Source of the DNA: Diphasiastrum complanatum
Taxonomy: Eukaryota; Streptophyta; Lycopodiopsida; Lycopodiales; Lycopodiaceae
Assembly: GCA_029204225.1 (NCBI GenBank)
Contig: CM055097.1
Coordinates: forward strand, 38,185,106 to 38,249,105
Direction: 5' to 3'
Length of the DNA: 64,000 nt
Notes under the pieces: generated by a model
The model's database searches: none
Told to the model about the DNA's origin: nothing
Seen by the model: the letters and a program-made list of their open reading frames with translations, nothing else
Translations under genes and position numbers: made by a program
Shown here: one piece after another, positions 40,831 to 51,958 of the stretch
Numbering within the stretch: the first letter of the stretch is position 1
Layout: each line of letters begins with the position of its first letter

Positions 40831-41981
40831 ACTTTCCCACAAGGGTTCATCAAGCATGGAATGGAGAACAAAGTATGCCATCTCCAAAGAAGCATCTATG
40901 GCTTGAAGCAAGCCTCGAGATCTTGGAATTCAAGACTACATTGCTATCTCATTTCACTTTCTTTTGTTCAAAGTGAATATGATCCCACTCTTTACATTAA
41001 GTTTGATGATGTTGGTATTGTACTTTTACTCATTTATGTAAATGACATCATCATTAGTGGAAATAGTGTTGATGGTATTGAGAAAATCAAGATAGATCTA
41101 TCCTTAGAGTTCAAGATAGATCTAGGGTGTCTTCACTTCATCTTAGGCATAGAGGTACTTAGAGGGTCTGATTTTATCTTTATAAGTCAAGTAAACTATG
41201 CTCAAAGTGAAGAAGTTTAAGATGGAAGTATGCAAAAGTGTTGACACGCCAATGGAGCAAGATGTAAAAGTGCCAAATGAAGATGATGAAAGATCCTTCA
41301 TGGACATCACTTTGTTTAGGCAACTTATAGGCTCCTTAATGTGGATCACTATAACTAGACCAGATCTTAGCTTTAGTGTATGCAGGTTGAGCCAATCCAT
41401 GCAAAAGCCATTGAATATCCATTGGAAAAAGACTAAGAGGATTCTAAGATACATCTCGGGTACATTGGATTTTGGGATTCTATATAGAGGAGATGTGATT
41501 AACCTTCATGCATTTAGTGATTCAGATTTTGCAGGGGGGGAAATCAACAAGTGCCTATTCAACTTTCATAGGAGAAGATGTGGTTTCATGGCTTTCAAAA
41601 AAGCAAGAAACTATATCTCTATCTTCAACTGAGGCCGAGTACAAAGCTTTGACAACCACTACAAATGAGGTACTTTGGATCAAGAGATTATTGGTGGAGC
41701 TAAAGATCATGGATTCAGAGGAGGCACCAATCATCTGCAATGACAATATATCAGCCCAACACCTTGCATCTAACCCAATCTTCCATGCAAGATCTAAGCA
41801 CATTGAGATATGTCATCACTTTGTGAGAGAAATGGTGCAAGCCAAGGAGATTGCTTTGGAGCATGTTCCAAACAATAAATGTGTAGCTGATCTACTTACT
41901 AAACCACTTCAAAAGACACCTTTTATGAAGTTCAGATCATCACTTGGGGTGATTAGTAAAGCAATGATTGAACCAAGCTAG
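40831..41981 (+). pseudogene. Copia RT and RNase H
   Basis: Plus-strand Ty1/copia pol C-terminal half. RT: PQGFIKHGMENKVCHLQRS, YGLKQASRSWN and LHFILGIEVLRG. The active-site box reads YVNDIIIS, with Asn in place of the first Asp of YVDD, so polymerase activity is lost. It continues GSLMWITITRPDLSFSV, RILRYISGTLDFGILY and DSDFAGG, then after a frameshift near 41540 RNase H: SLSSTEAEYKALTTTTNEV, NDNISAQHLASNP, HARSKHIEICHHFVRE and DLLTKPL, ending at 41981. A second frameshift lies near 41195. RT is cut on the left near 40831. The LTR follows after AGTGAGGAGGAG. Confidence 0.9.
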
Positions 41982-41995
41982 ATAGTGAGGAGGAG

Positions 41996-42585
41996 TGTTA
42001 AAAATTCACAATTCTAGCTTGACTTCTCAGGTAGACCTAAGTGTTAGAACCTTTGGAATGAGTCCAAATTATGCTTAGATACAAGAGAGAGAAAATAGGA
42101 GCTATTTTTGGTAAGTTTTGCATTGTTGAGGGATCTCCAAGATTCCAATCCTAACTTGGTAGGGATGAAAGATCCACCAAAATTAGCATTAGAGATAGGT
42201 TTAGGGCTACTCATACCTACCCAAAACCATGATGGATCATGTATATATAGGTGATGATATCTCACCAAAATCAATCAAGCAATTTCATGATTTTTCTCTC
42301 ATAATGGTGCAATTGCTCTCTATGTTCATAATTGTTTGAGTACTTGTGATTACTAATGATTATAGGATTGAATGTAGGTCTAGTGTACAGTACTCAGACT
42401 GTGGGAGGCCGTACTTTCACACATGTGAAGCCTTCTTCAAGGATTTGGGCCATTTAGTGAGGTTCAAGCATAGATTTTTGATGGATTTTGATGGTTCAAC
42501 TTGTGCTAATCTTATGAGATCATGATCTATTGTTTTCCTCATCATTTCAAGTGTTTTAGGATCCTTATTTGCTGTAATTTTTACA
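41996..42585 (+). repeat. Copia 3' LTR
   Basis: 590 bp, TGTTAAAAATTC to AATTTTTACA, after the polypurine tract GAGGAGGAG. It contains a TATA-like TATATATAGG near 42242. Inverted relative of 27442-28123. The element inserted in coiled-coil-ORF sequence that resumes at 42586. Confidence 0.9.
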
Positions 42586-43700
42586 GAAAGACATCCCTCA
42601 ACCACAAGTACCTCTAGCACACCTAAGTTGAGCTGCTGACTACACGAACTGCTCTACAAAAAGCTCTCTTTTGAGCTTCCTCCCCTCTCTACTATCCCCG
42701 AAGAAATTGGATCACCAAGAAAAGAAGCGGTGAAAAAAAATAAGGTATCCAAAGAACAAGAGGCAACAGGTACCGCAATAGACCGGGGGCCCAGGACCAA
42801 CAAGATCAGGGGGCTGACATAATTACTGAAGATCAAGGAGTAGGATCGATTGTACATGTATATCCGACATATCCATTTGGCTTCACTCCCCTGGATAGCT
42901 ATGATAGGGGCCCACTACCTACAAAGAAAGCCAAGTAGTAGACATCAATAGATGCAGGCCCTACACTAGCAAGCGTGCCAACTCCATCGACACTTGATAT
43001 GGAAACACCTCTTGAGAAAGTGGATGTGCTCGCGACCACAACGCCTTATCTCATGCACATGCCCTTCTGAAGGATTTGAATTGGATCCTCACTGACGGCC
43101 TCCATCACCATCAGATAGCGGTAGTAGAGAAAACAACAAAAGAGGCAGCTGAGCAAAAATGGCAGACGAAGTGTCAACACACCAACGACCTTCAATTGAA
43201 AATCCAAACAATGAAACAAGAATTTGGCCAAGCAAGAACTGAGATGGCCAAGATGCAGTTCGGCTTGAGATGGATGCGATGCAGGCTAGCATCCGGTCCT
43301 ATGGTCCCAGATCTACAAAGATATAATCAGACCCTTCAAGCAAAAATAGAATTAGAGCAGAAGAAGACAGAACTCCACAAGCAAATGATTCTCACCAATT
43401 ATGATGAAGTGATCCAGACATGGCAAAATAAATGTGCAGAGCACCAGCGTACCATCAACGATTATCTTGTGGTACCGGACTCTAATCAAGTTTCCATTAA
43501 AAAAATGGTTATTGCTAAGCTCCAAACATAGAAAAAGTTATTACAAGAGTTTGAGATAAAACAACAAAGCTACACTGACCCACTCACCAACCTCATCAAC
43601 AAATTAGAGAAGCCAAATGATGAGTTGGAAAGCCAGTCGAACGTTGCGCTGGAGTCAACGACATGTAATAGGCCACTACTAGTCAAGGGCCATCTCAATT
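42586..43700 (+). pseudogene. Coiled-coil ORF family member, plus strand
   Basis: Degenerate plus-strand frames: a Pro/Ser-containing segment (VYPTYPFGFTPLDSYD near 42860), then a long coiled coil (KEAAEQKWQTKCQHTNDLQ, LQAKIELEQKKTELHKQ, EVIQTWQNKCAEHQRTI) from 43071 to 43531, and more helix after a stop at 43531 (LLQEFEIKQQSYTDPL). Its heptad-rich layout resembles elements A, B and C. It is cut on the left by the copia LTR and fades near 43700. Confidence 0.5.
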
Positions 43701-43856
43701 GATCAAGGGGCCCCATCTGGACCAGCAAGCACACAAGCCTCAATCCAATCCCTGTGAAAAATTTAACTAGTTTAGTTGAGATATTTTGGCAATTTTGAGA
43801 CCAACATGAAATTTCAACTTAGAGATAGATTTATTTTTGGATCATGCCAGGATTGG

Positions 43857-44990
43857 TCATGTACTGTGGTCATGTACTGACTCAAGAAACTGATGGCCAA
43901 GATCTGGCCTGGTTGACATCATTGCATACATCAGGGATCCAATAATAGATTGGTATGGACACCCCTTCATTTCGATCTTCTCCTCACTTGTCTGAGGGAA
44001 CTGTTCCTTGGATAATCTGAGACCTAAATCCATGGGATTATATACAGGCTTGCAATTCATAAAATTGAACTTCATCAACAAGTTTTAAAAGTACCTTTGC
44101 TGGGTGATATAGAGAAGTCTTCGACTTCTGTCTCGATGGATCTGAATCCCGAGACAATAGTGAGCTTCTCCAAGATCTGTCATTTCGAATTCTTGGGACA
44201 ACATTCTCTTTGTGTCCTTTGTCAAAGCAATATTGTTGTCGAACAACAATGTATCATCCATATAAAGTGTGATGATGACAAAAAAATGATTAACAGCTTT
44301 GTTATATATATTACAGTCAACAGAGCTAGGTTGAAAACCATGATCGATCAAGAACGTGTTGATTCGATGAAACCATGCTCTGGAAAATTGTTTCAAACCG
44401 TGCTAAGCTTTGTAGAGTTTGCATATATGGTCTTCACGACCATTAAGGATGTAGCCTTTTGGCTGGATCATGTAGATACCCTCCTCAATAACTCCATTGA
44501 GGAATGCAGTTTGTACATCCATCTGATGTACCTCAAGATTTGCTACAGTAACGTAAGAAAGTAGGAGTCGAATAGAAGTGTTCTTGACAGCTGGACTGAA
44601 GGTTTTGAAGTAGTCAATGTTGGGAATTTGTGAAATCCCCTTGCCACAAGTTGAGCTTTCGTTCTGTCAATGCTCCCGTCTACTTTGTATTTGATCTTAA
44701 AGATCCATTTGCAGTCGATAACCTTTCTATTTGCTGGCAGGTTGGTGACAGTCTAGGTGTTCTTCCTCAGCAATGAGTTGTACTCTTTGTCCATTGCTTC
44801 TTTCCAGAGATCTGAGTCAGCCTATGACAATGCTTCCTCAACTGTGGTTGGCTCCTGAATAGAATAGTGAGCAAATTCATCAGTATATTGGATAGGCTGA
44901 GATCGAATTCTTGATGATCTCCTGGTTGAAGCTTGTGGCTGTGAAGTTTGACTTTTTGTCGATTGTGTCGACTATGTCGGGCATGTCGAA
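43857..44990 (-). pseudogene. Copia reverse transcriptase
   Basis: Minus-strand Ty1/copia RT: RRSSRIRSQPIQYTDEF and LWKEAMDKEYNSL (about 44900-44770), WIFKIKYKVDGSIDRTKAQL and VARGF (44690-44640), MDVQTAFLNGVIEEGIYM, then HGLKQFSRAW, TLYMDDTLLF with the catalytic YMDD intact (near 44265), DLGEAHYCLGIQIHRDRS and SIIGSLMYAMMSTRPD, ending near 43857. It carries a stop near 44395 and frameshifts near 44085 and 44640. Flanked by unrelated sequence on both sides; RNase H and LTRs are missing. Confidence 0.88.
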
Positions 44991-45009
44991 CTGTAGTGGG
45001 TTTCTTTTC

Positions 45010-45743
45010 TTACCTATCCTCAACCCCAAGATCTAATCAATCTAGCATCGAGGAGATGAAGTTAATTGTCACACGTAGATTCGTTCCCATGAGAGCGATA
45101 GCATAGTATAGATTGCAGCATGAATGAAAGATTCACATCTAACTCTAACATCCATTAACCCTAAGCATTAACACTACATCCATTAACACTAGATCCACAA
45201 TGAAGATAGATTACTCTTTCTCTCTCCCCCTTTCTCTCTCACAAAAAGTATAAAAACATGCAACAATAACAATCAGATCCAACAATTAGCAAACACAATA
45301 AAAGCATGAGAGATGGAAGAAAAGTGATAGAGAGCAAGGACATTCATAAATCCATTTTACAAGAGAACCAATCTGCTTTATTGAAATGAAGATATGTACA
45401 TGTTTAGGAAACTCGAGTTGGTCTCTTTTTATAATAGAGAGGAGGACCCTGGCCTCTGAGTCTTATTGGTCCATTTTTGCCTCCCTAATTATTCAAATAA
45501 CTATGTCCTTGATTAAAAAAGAGTGAAAACCATCCAAATTGGACCAAATTTATTCACTAACTTGACATTTAGACCCTACGACATTAAAAGTCTCGCAAAA
45601 AGGCCTAAAGTCCTTTTATGGACTTTCTAATTAATCAAATAACTATGTGATCATCGGGTTGGACTTACACACGCAAGGTGTCAAATCCCTCTCATTTATT
45701 AACTAGGGTTAGGGTTGCCTTGGGGTCCGCAAACCCTCCAACA
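45010..45743 (-). repeat. 3' LTR of element C
   Basis: Minus-strand LTR starting TGTTGGAGGGTTTGC at 45743, preceded by GGTGGGGAATA. TATA-like TTATAAAAAGAG near 45430. The far end near 45010 is estimated from where copia RT begins. It resembles the LTR at 28461-29218 in its first 150 bases. Confidence 0.6.
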
Positions 45744-45883
45744 ATATTCCCCACCAAAACTAGTGGCAGTCCCATGACACCTGCGAGATGCAGTTACTGT
45801 GGGCTTTTATTTGCTTCATGTTGAATCTTTATTAAATGATATTGCACCTTCTCCATGAAATCGAGTTGGACAATGTTGAAATC

Positions 45884-48324
45884 TAAATTGTGGAGCAAAA
45901 ACAACGGTGGACCCCAACAATCCACTTTGAAGTTGTCCAAGATGTGAATCGAGATTCCCAAAAGCCTCCCATCATTGCGTGGAAATACAATCCAACCATT
46001 GGCAGCTGATCCTTAATGCTCTCTGAGGCCATTGGCGTATTTGGATCAAATGCCAAAGGAGAAAGACAATCATCCCATCTCGTTGCCACGGATGTCAACA
46101 GAGTCAAGTCTTTTGCAAAAAGCGCTCACTGTTAGATCGGGAGAGTGTATATACTCTCGCTGGTACGCTTGTAGTGCGCGGTGGAAATCCATTGAAATTT
46201 TCCAACTGTAAGATTGGTGGATGATTGGCCAGTTTGGCGTATGGATAGTATTTTTGTCCATGGCCAATCCCAAATCCTTCCATTTATTCCTACGCGATGT
46301 TGGTACATGATATAAATCTACGTGCAATTGATGAGGGCTAGCCACATAACTCCTGATGGATTTTGGAGTTTTTTCAAAAACTGTAACTCTCCAAGCTGGC
46401 TGCTCTCCCATGGGGATGTTGCGCTAAAAAGCTCTGGATCTAGTCCTCGACGCTGATTAGTCTTCTAAACAATGGTGTGGTCCTTGATGAAGATGGACCT
46501 GGCTGTACTACCTGTGAAACTGGCTGTTCTTTTTCAACTTCAAGGGCTCCACCCTGGTCCATGTCCAAATCCAACCCTGTATCCATAGGTGCATCAGCTT
46601 GGCGTGGAGGGGAGAATTGTAGCATGACTGAAATTGAAATTTGAGGCCCAGCTTCCAACACCAGTGCGGCAACCTTTCATATGAGTTGATGGTTGTTTTA
46701 GCCTTTGCCAACTCAGTTGAAGCTGTACCTTTGAATATGTCAAAGCGGCCTTGAAATTTTTGAAGCGCCACTTTATAGGTTTCAACCTTTTTAAATAAAT
46801 ACACGATTTCCGTCGGAGTTACCAGATGATCAAGTATTTGCGTCTATAGATACACATTACGCTCAAGGGTGGTCGCATCCAATTCACCTTGGAGACGTGT
46901 GCGATCTTGTTCAGCCATCTGTAAATGACCCTGGAGCAGCTGCACTTGTTGCTTTGCATCATGCACGGCCCTGTCCACTTGATCTTGGGTGGCTGTGAGG
47001 GCATTCTGCAGGAAATTGACATAATCCTCAAGGGGATCAGCCAATTGTTGTGTCGTCTTTTTCTCAGCTTCAGACTTAGCTTCATGCTGCTTGGTGATCT
47101 TCAATTCTTTGTTCAACTGAATAACTTTCTGGCTGATGAGAGTATTCTCAGATCCCATATCTGAGATGCGCTGCTCCATTTCTTTTTTCTTATCCAGCAT
47201 AGACTGGATCACTTGCGCAAGGTTTGAGACTAAACCGAGAGCATCACCAAAATCTATTGTTGTGGGGGTGGTAACAGTAGAAGGACCTGGTGGTACTGTC
47301 CCTGGTTGGTGTGCAGCAGGTGCCCGTAATTCTTCTTCTTCAAAGAGTTCTTCTTCATAGCCTTCAGGCACTGTGGTGTCAAACTGCTTTGGTAATTTGA
47401 CAGCTTGTCCGACCCGAATTGTGGTTGGTGCGGCTTCAACTTGATGTTGCTGGTTAATCTGAAAAGAGTCCTCAAAACCAGTAGGAGTATCATGGAACTA
47501 TTGAAATCCTCTTCCAGGGGATTGGAGTTCAAAGGGCACAGGGCTCTGGGGCATTACAAAAACTTCTGAGGCCCCAAGGGGGTCGGAATCATCGAACATG
47601 TCCATGAAATACTAGGTGTTTGGGGAAACAGCTTCTGTGTTTGGAGGTGAGACAACCTGGGCAGCTATGATGGGAATGGTAGCCTCAATGGCCACAGACT
47701 GTCCGTGAGAGGAAGCCGAGACGAGGGAAGCATCAGAGGTGGAGGAAATAGGTATTTCAGTTCGAATAGCAACAGGGGGTGGAAGCGCAGCTAAAGATGT
47801 TTGCCTAGTACAACGTTGTGACACGGAAGACAAGTAAGGAATGACGATCTCGCTGCGTGGATGACGTCGACTATGTGAGCTGGATGTCTGATGAGATGAC
47901 TCGGTCGGTGCTTTTTCATAGATAGAAAGCACAGAATTCATACGAAACCCATGGATTTTATTTTCAAGGTGGGAGGATGCTAGGAGTGACAACAAAGGGC
48001 CAACAACAAATTGCTGCTTGGTATTGCTCTTGATGGCTCATTTGAGCTCTCCAAAAATGGTCTTGAACCAGTTATATGGTTCTAGAGGAGCCTTGGCTAT
48101 CTTGACATGAGACTCAACTATTCTATGCAAAATCTAGGAAGTAATACGGTCGTGATAAAATCCATGTTGATTCTCCCTGAGAAGGCTCTCTCATGAATAC
48201 CCATTGCAGTAAGCAGAGGCTCCGCAAGGGTCATCCACTGAGTGACCATGCTTGTGCTAGGAAGGATCATGATATTCGTTGCAGATGGGACATCACGATG
48301 GATAGTATAACGCGACGACTGAGA
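45884..48324 (-). pseudogene. Long coiled-coil ORF of element C
   Basis: Minus-strand ORF of about 810 codons, same architecture as element B. It starts at MSSTYTSQSSRYTIHRD (48324). Its N-terminal domain begins like B (TQWMTLAEPLLTAMGI against EQLTLAKDILTNLGF). A Ser/Thr/Pro-rich linker follows (47995-47600), then an acidic stretch EELFEEEELR. The coiled coils are KKKEMEQRISDMGSEN, VIQLNKELKITKQHEAKSE and QLLQGHLQMAEQDRTRLQ, then VETYKVALQKFQGRF and ELAKAKTTINSYER, which parallels the second helix block of element A. The C-terminal domain (ISMDFHRALQAYQREYI, SPLAFDPNTPM) ends at 45884. Stops near 48119, 47610 and 46845 and frameshifts near 47490, 46640 and 46080 break it. Function unknown. 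Confidence 0.6.
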
Positions 48325-49409
48325 TGTATATGTGGAAGACATGATGGAAAATGATAGAAACTGAAAGTAATAGGCACAAGTGTATATCAAAAAACAGTAC
48401 AGAAAGTTTTGAAGGCTTTGGTTGCTAGAAAAATTGGCAAGAGCTTTGCTAGCACAAGTGAGGAATGAATCGAACTCAGCCAACTTTTAGGTGAATTTGG
48501 AGGGTCCATTACACAGAATACTAGTTTGGCTGATCAGTTCTGAACAAAAATTTGCAGGCTTGTTCAGTATTGTGAAAATAGGCTATAAAAATCTCGGCGA
48601 AGGTTTTTGAGGTTCTGAAGCCATCCGACGAATGTTTTCCAAGTTTGGCAAAGGATGAACCTTTGCCCAAAAGGATCCTTCATCCAAGTACTATCATAAA
48701 TGCAACTTTCAGGATCTGAACCTATAGCCAACCTAATTTTGACATTTTAAGATCATCTAGCATGTCAGCGAAGGTTTCTGAGGAGAGTAAGGTGCTCGAC
48801 GAAGGTTTTCAAAATGGCATATTGCTGATCATTCGCTAACTCAAAAACAGGAAGTCAATATAGATATATTTGAAGTGGATGTACAATCTGAAAGTTCAGC
48901 GAAGATTTCCAATACTATATAGGCAACATATGACCGAAACAGTGATTTTATAAGTCATTTTCCATCAAAAATTATCTTTTGGAAAATACTTTCCTTCCTC
49001 TTTTTCCATTCGGATGACTTTTTTTACTTTTGCTCATCAGTCTTTCCTCATTTTTTATTTTATTTTTACTGTCTTTTCCAAACAAAATTAACAATTAAGT
49101 AGTGAAAACAAAAAATTGAAAAACAAATAAAAATAAAAATCATGTGAATCATGCTTATTGAACTGGCGGAGCAGGCTGCCAAAACTTGCGTAATCGGTTG
49201 CCATTCTCAAGAGTGATAGATAGCTGTGATAGATAGCAGCTGTGATAGATAGCGGTTTGGGGGTTAACCTGATTTCTACAAAGCTATGTGCAAAATGGGG
49301 CCTTACAAAGATAAAACCTGCGACTTTTGCCATTAAGCTAGTTGATCAAACAATAGTTCGTTCGTGAGGAATGGTTGAAGATATACATGTCAGAATTGCC
49401 AAAGTACAA
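48325..49409. other. Leader of element C and unassigned AT-rich DNA
   Basis: On the plus strand between 48590 and 48910 the motif GCGAAGGTTT or a close variant (GACGAATGTTTT, GCGAAGATTTCC) appears about five times. From 48960 to 49409 I see only AT-rich sequence and a short TAGATAGC(A/T)G repeat near 49218-49252. No 5' LTR found. Confidence 0.45.
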
Positions 49410-50787
49410 TTCGTAATTACTTTCGTAGTAATAGACTTACCAGAAACACCAAATGTCTATCGAGTCTTATTGGGACGCCCATGGTTATGAGTTGCGCAAG
49501 TAGTTCCGAAACCGGGGTACCGGAAAAATCACTTTTAAAAATCGTGAACGTGTAGTCAAGGTTGATCCTGCAACTTGGACTATCAAACCAGTGCTTCAAA
49601 AAGAGGATGATGATTCATCAACAACGGATCATACTTGTGACCGACGAGAAAAAAATTTGGGAGTTCATTACGATTCTCAAACCGATACTGTCAACTGGAA
49701 TGAAGCTCTTGCAACGATTGACTGTACAACAGAATATATGTGTCAACAAGATAATCAGTTTGATTTGAACGAGTTATTATTGGATCGAACCTTGGATACA
49801 CCGATCACTTTTCCATTGAATGTGCTGAATGTAGCTTGGATATCAACGGAACCTATACCAGATCGAATTGAAGATGAACTCATTCCTATGAGTCATGCCT
49901 TGACTTATGATGACAATGCAGAACTTACTGATGAGCTGATTCTAAATCATATGGATCCGACCAAATTTAGAGGTTGTAATATCCCTGATGAACCAACAAT
50001 AAAACCGCCAAAAGCAATTATATTGAAGGAAGACAGGATCACAGGGTCAATGACGAAGAAACAAGCCAAGTAACATTATAATACGGTCATGAAATGGAAA
50101 AATCCTCCTCAAAAGATTGATTCAAAAAATGTGCCACTCTTACTGGATAAAGGCAAAGGGAAAGTCAAGGATGATTCAAAGGAAAAGTCAAGGATGATTC
50201 TACAAGTCAGAGTTCTAGCAAGACATCATCATCTAGGAAGTCTTCACTTTCGAAAAAGAGTTTATCTTCTCAGAAGTCATCACCTCCACGATCAATTCTT
50301 ACTAAAAAGACTAAGCGAAGATCCAAGACAAGTCCTTTTGACAAAGAACAAGCATATGTAATCCAACATGATATGCTCGAACATTTTAAACATTATACAC
50401 TGGATGATGTGGTTATCATGTTACCCAAAGCACATTGTGAACCCGAAGAACAGGTGCCAGAATTGAAAGATGTTTACGATGGCCCAGCTAGGACACAGAC
50501 CATGAATCTTGCTAAACCAGGAGAACCAGAAAAGATTGTACAAGTTGGATCACAACTTAATCCTGAATAGTTTCAAGCGCTCTGAACATTACTTATTAAG
50601 TATCAAGATTGCTTTGCATGGACTTATCAAGATCTGAAGGGTATTCCGTCGCCAGTTATCGAACACACCATACCTTTAGTACCTGATGCGGTTCCAAAGG
50701 TTACAAAGTTCTATCGCTGTAATCCTAATGTTGCGGATCTGATAAAGAAAGAGCTTCAAAGACTGCTTGACGCCGATTTCATTTATG
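49410..50787 (+). pseudogene. Gypsy protease end to RT start
   Basis: Plus-strand Ty3/gypsy fragment. It opens with the end of the retropepsin domain (VIDLPETPNVYRVLLGRPWL near 49430). A long acidic linker follows (49591-50073), then a Ser/Lys-rich stretch, and then the RT approach region TLLIKYQDCFAWTYQDLKG, EHTIPLVPDAVP and IKKELQRLLDADFIYE near 50590-50787. Stops near 49488, 50071 and 50568 and frameshifts near 49560 and 50370 disable it. It ends abruptly at the fold-back element. Confidence 0.82.
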
Positions 50788-51017
50788 AGACAATTAGGAC
50801 AACACAATATAGCGTAATCTATGAAGAACTTAGCATACACAATCAATTGATAGAGAGCAACGTTATGTGATGAATCTCTGAGAAACGTTGTACTTATGCT
50901 ATCTCCTTGCTAATACAGTGTTTTGCAGAGATGCATCACATATCTTGCTGTCTATTAAATGATTTTGTTTGCTAAATTCTTCGTAGATTGCCCTATATTG
51001 TGTTGTCACAATTGTCT
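50788..51017. mobile_element. 230-bp fold-back element (MITE-like)
   Basis: Two inverted arms of about 99 bases (50788-50886 and 50920-51017) around a 33-base loop. The outer 25 bases differ at two positions and the whole arms by roughly 15. Matching blocks include GACAACACAATATAG, ATCTA(T/C)GAAGAA(C/T)TTAGCA and TATGTGATG(A/C)ATCTCTG. A transcript would fold into one long hairpin. Non-coding. No clear target duplication, so the class is open; it may be a MITE or a small-RNA hairpin precursor. Confidence 0.75.
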
Positions 51018-51958
51018 TGAGAACTATACTTCATCAATCATCTATTGCTATGCTGGTCTTATTCCTATCACTGCCTAGATTCTGGATTACAGAAAGATCG
51101 GATTCTGGAGGTCAGATCAGACACATCCAAATGATTGTAAGTACTGACAAAAATCTTTAATCACACAAGGGGAAATCCAAAAACATGGACTGCAAAGGAA
51201 AAAATATAGCACGACATGACCATTCAGTAAAACTTCAAAATACTTTTCATCCTGTATTTGCTGTCAGAGTTCTTGTTTAGCAGCGAACAGAATTTGCCAA
51301 GAGACATAGAGAACACGCAAAACCTGACAAGACTCTCTTCAAGATATTGCAGTGCCTAATGGCATTGAACTATTTCAACCAGCTCACGAAGAGAAAATAA
51401 CACTCATAAAAGGGGAAAATCCAAGCCGTGGCTGGAACATTGAAACTGCTCATGTACATCTCATGTTATAGTAGAACATGTAAGTGAGCTGATCATTTTC
51501 ATTTGTAGAGGACACAAACATGTTATGAGATCCCTCTAGCTCTTGCAAGTATATGTAGGCAATAAGGAGACTGGCACGACAATATTTTCCAGGAATTCTA
51601 TCGATACCATCTTCGGCCTTTAGCTACTACCAAGCTTGAAAAGGTACAGTGATTGAGCCATTTTATTTCTTCCAAAGTGGAAGGTTTGATAGCGCCAAAC
51701 AGAAACTTCCAGCTTTATTTTACAATTTTATAGTCTATATCAGAAGGAATATTCAATTATGTTCTATTTACAAGCTTTCCTGCACTAAAGCTTTTGTGCC
51801 AAAGAGGAACTATCTGTGTGATTTTCCTTACAAATGAAGCAAACACCTGTCTCAAACATAAAAAAGAACGGGCTTGCACTGCTCTTGTTTGGCGGGCATA
51901 TACATCAAAGACGACAAATTCTTCGTGATTTAGAATCGTCTAACCGCTTTCAGACTAA
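51018..51958. other. 3' flank of the GT47 gene
   Basis: No coding frame or repeat recognised. It should hold the 3' UTR and polyadenylation signal of the minus-strand gene. Candidate signal: TTTATT/AATAAA-type sequence is weak, so none is called. Confidence 0.4.

Noticed and set aside
45712-45725. Telomere-like TTAGGGTTAGGG
   Set aside because: Only about two units within an LTR; no array.
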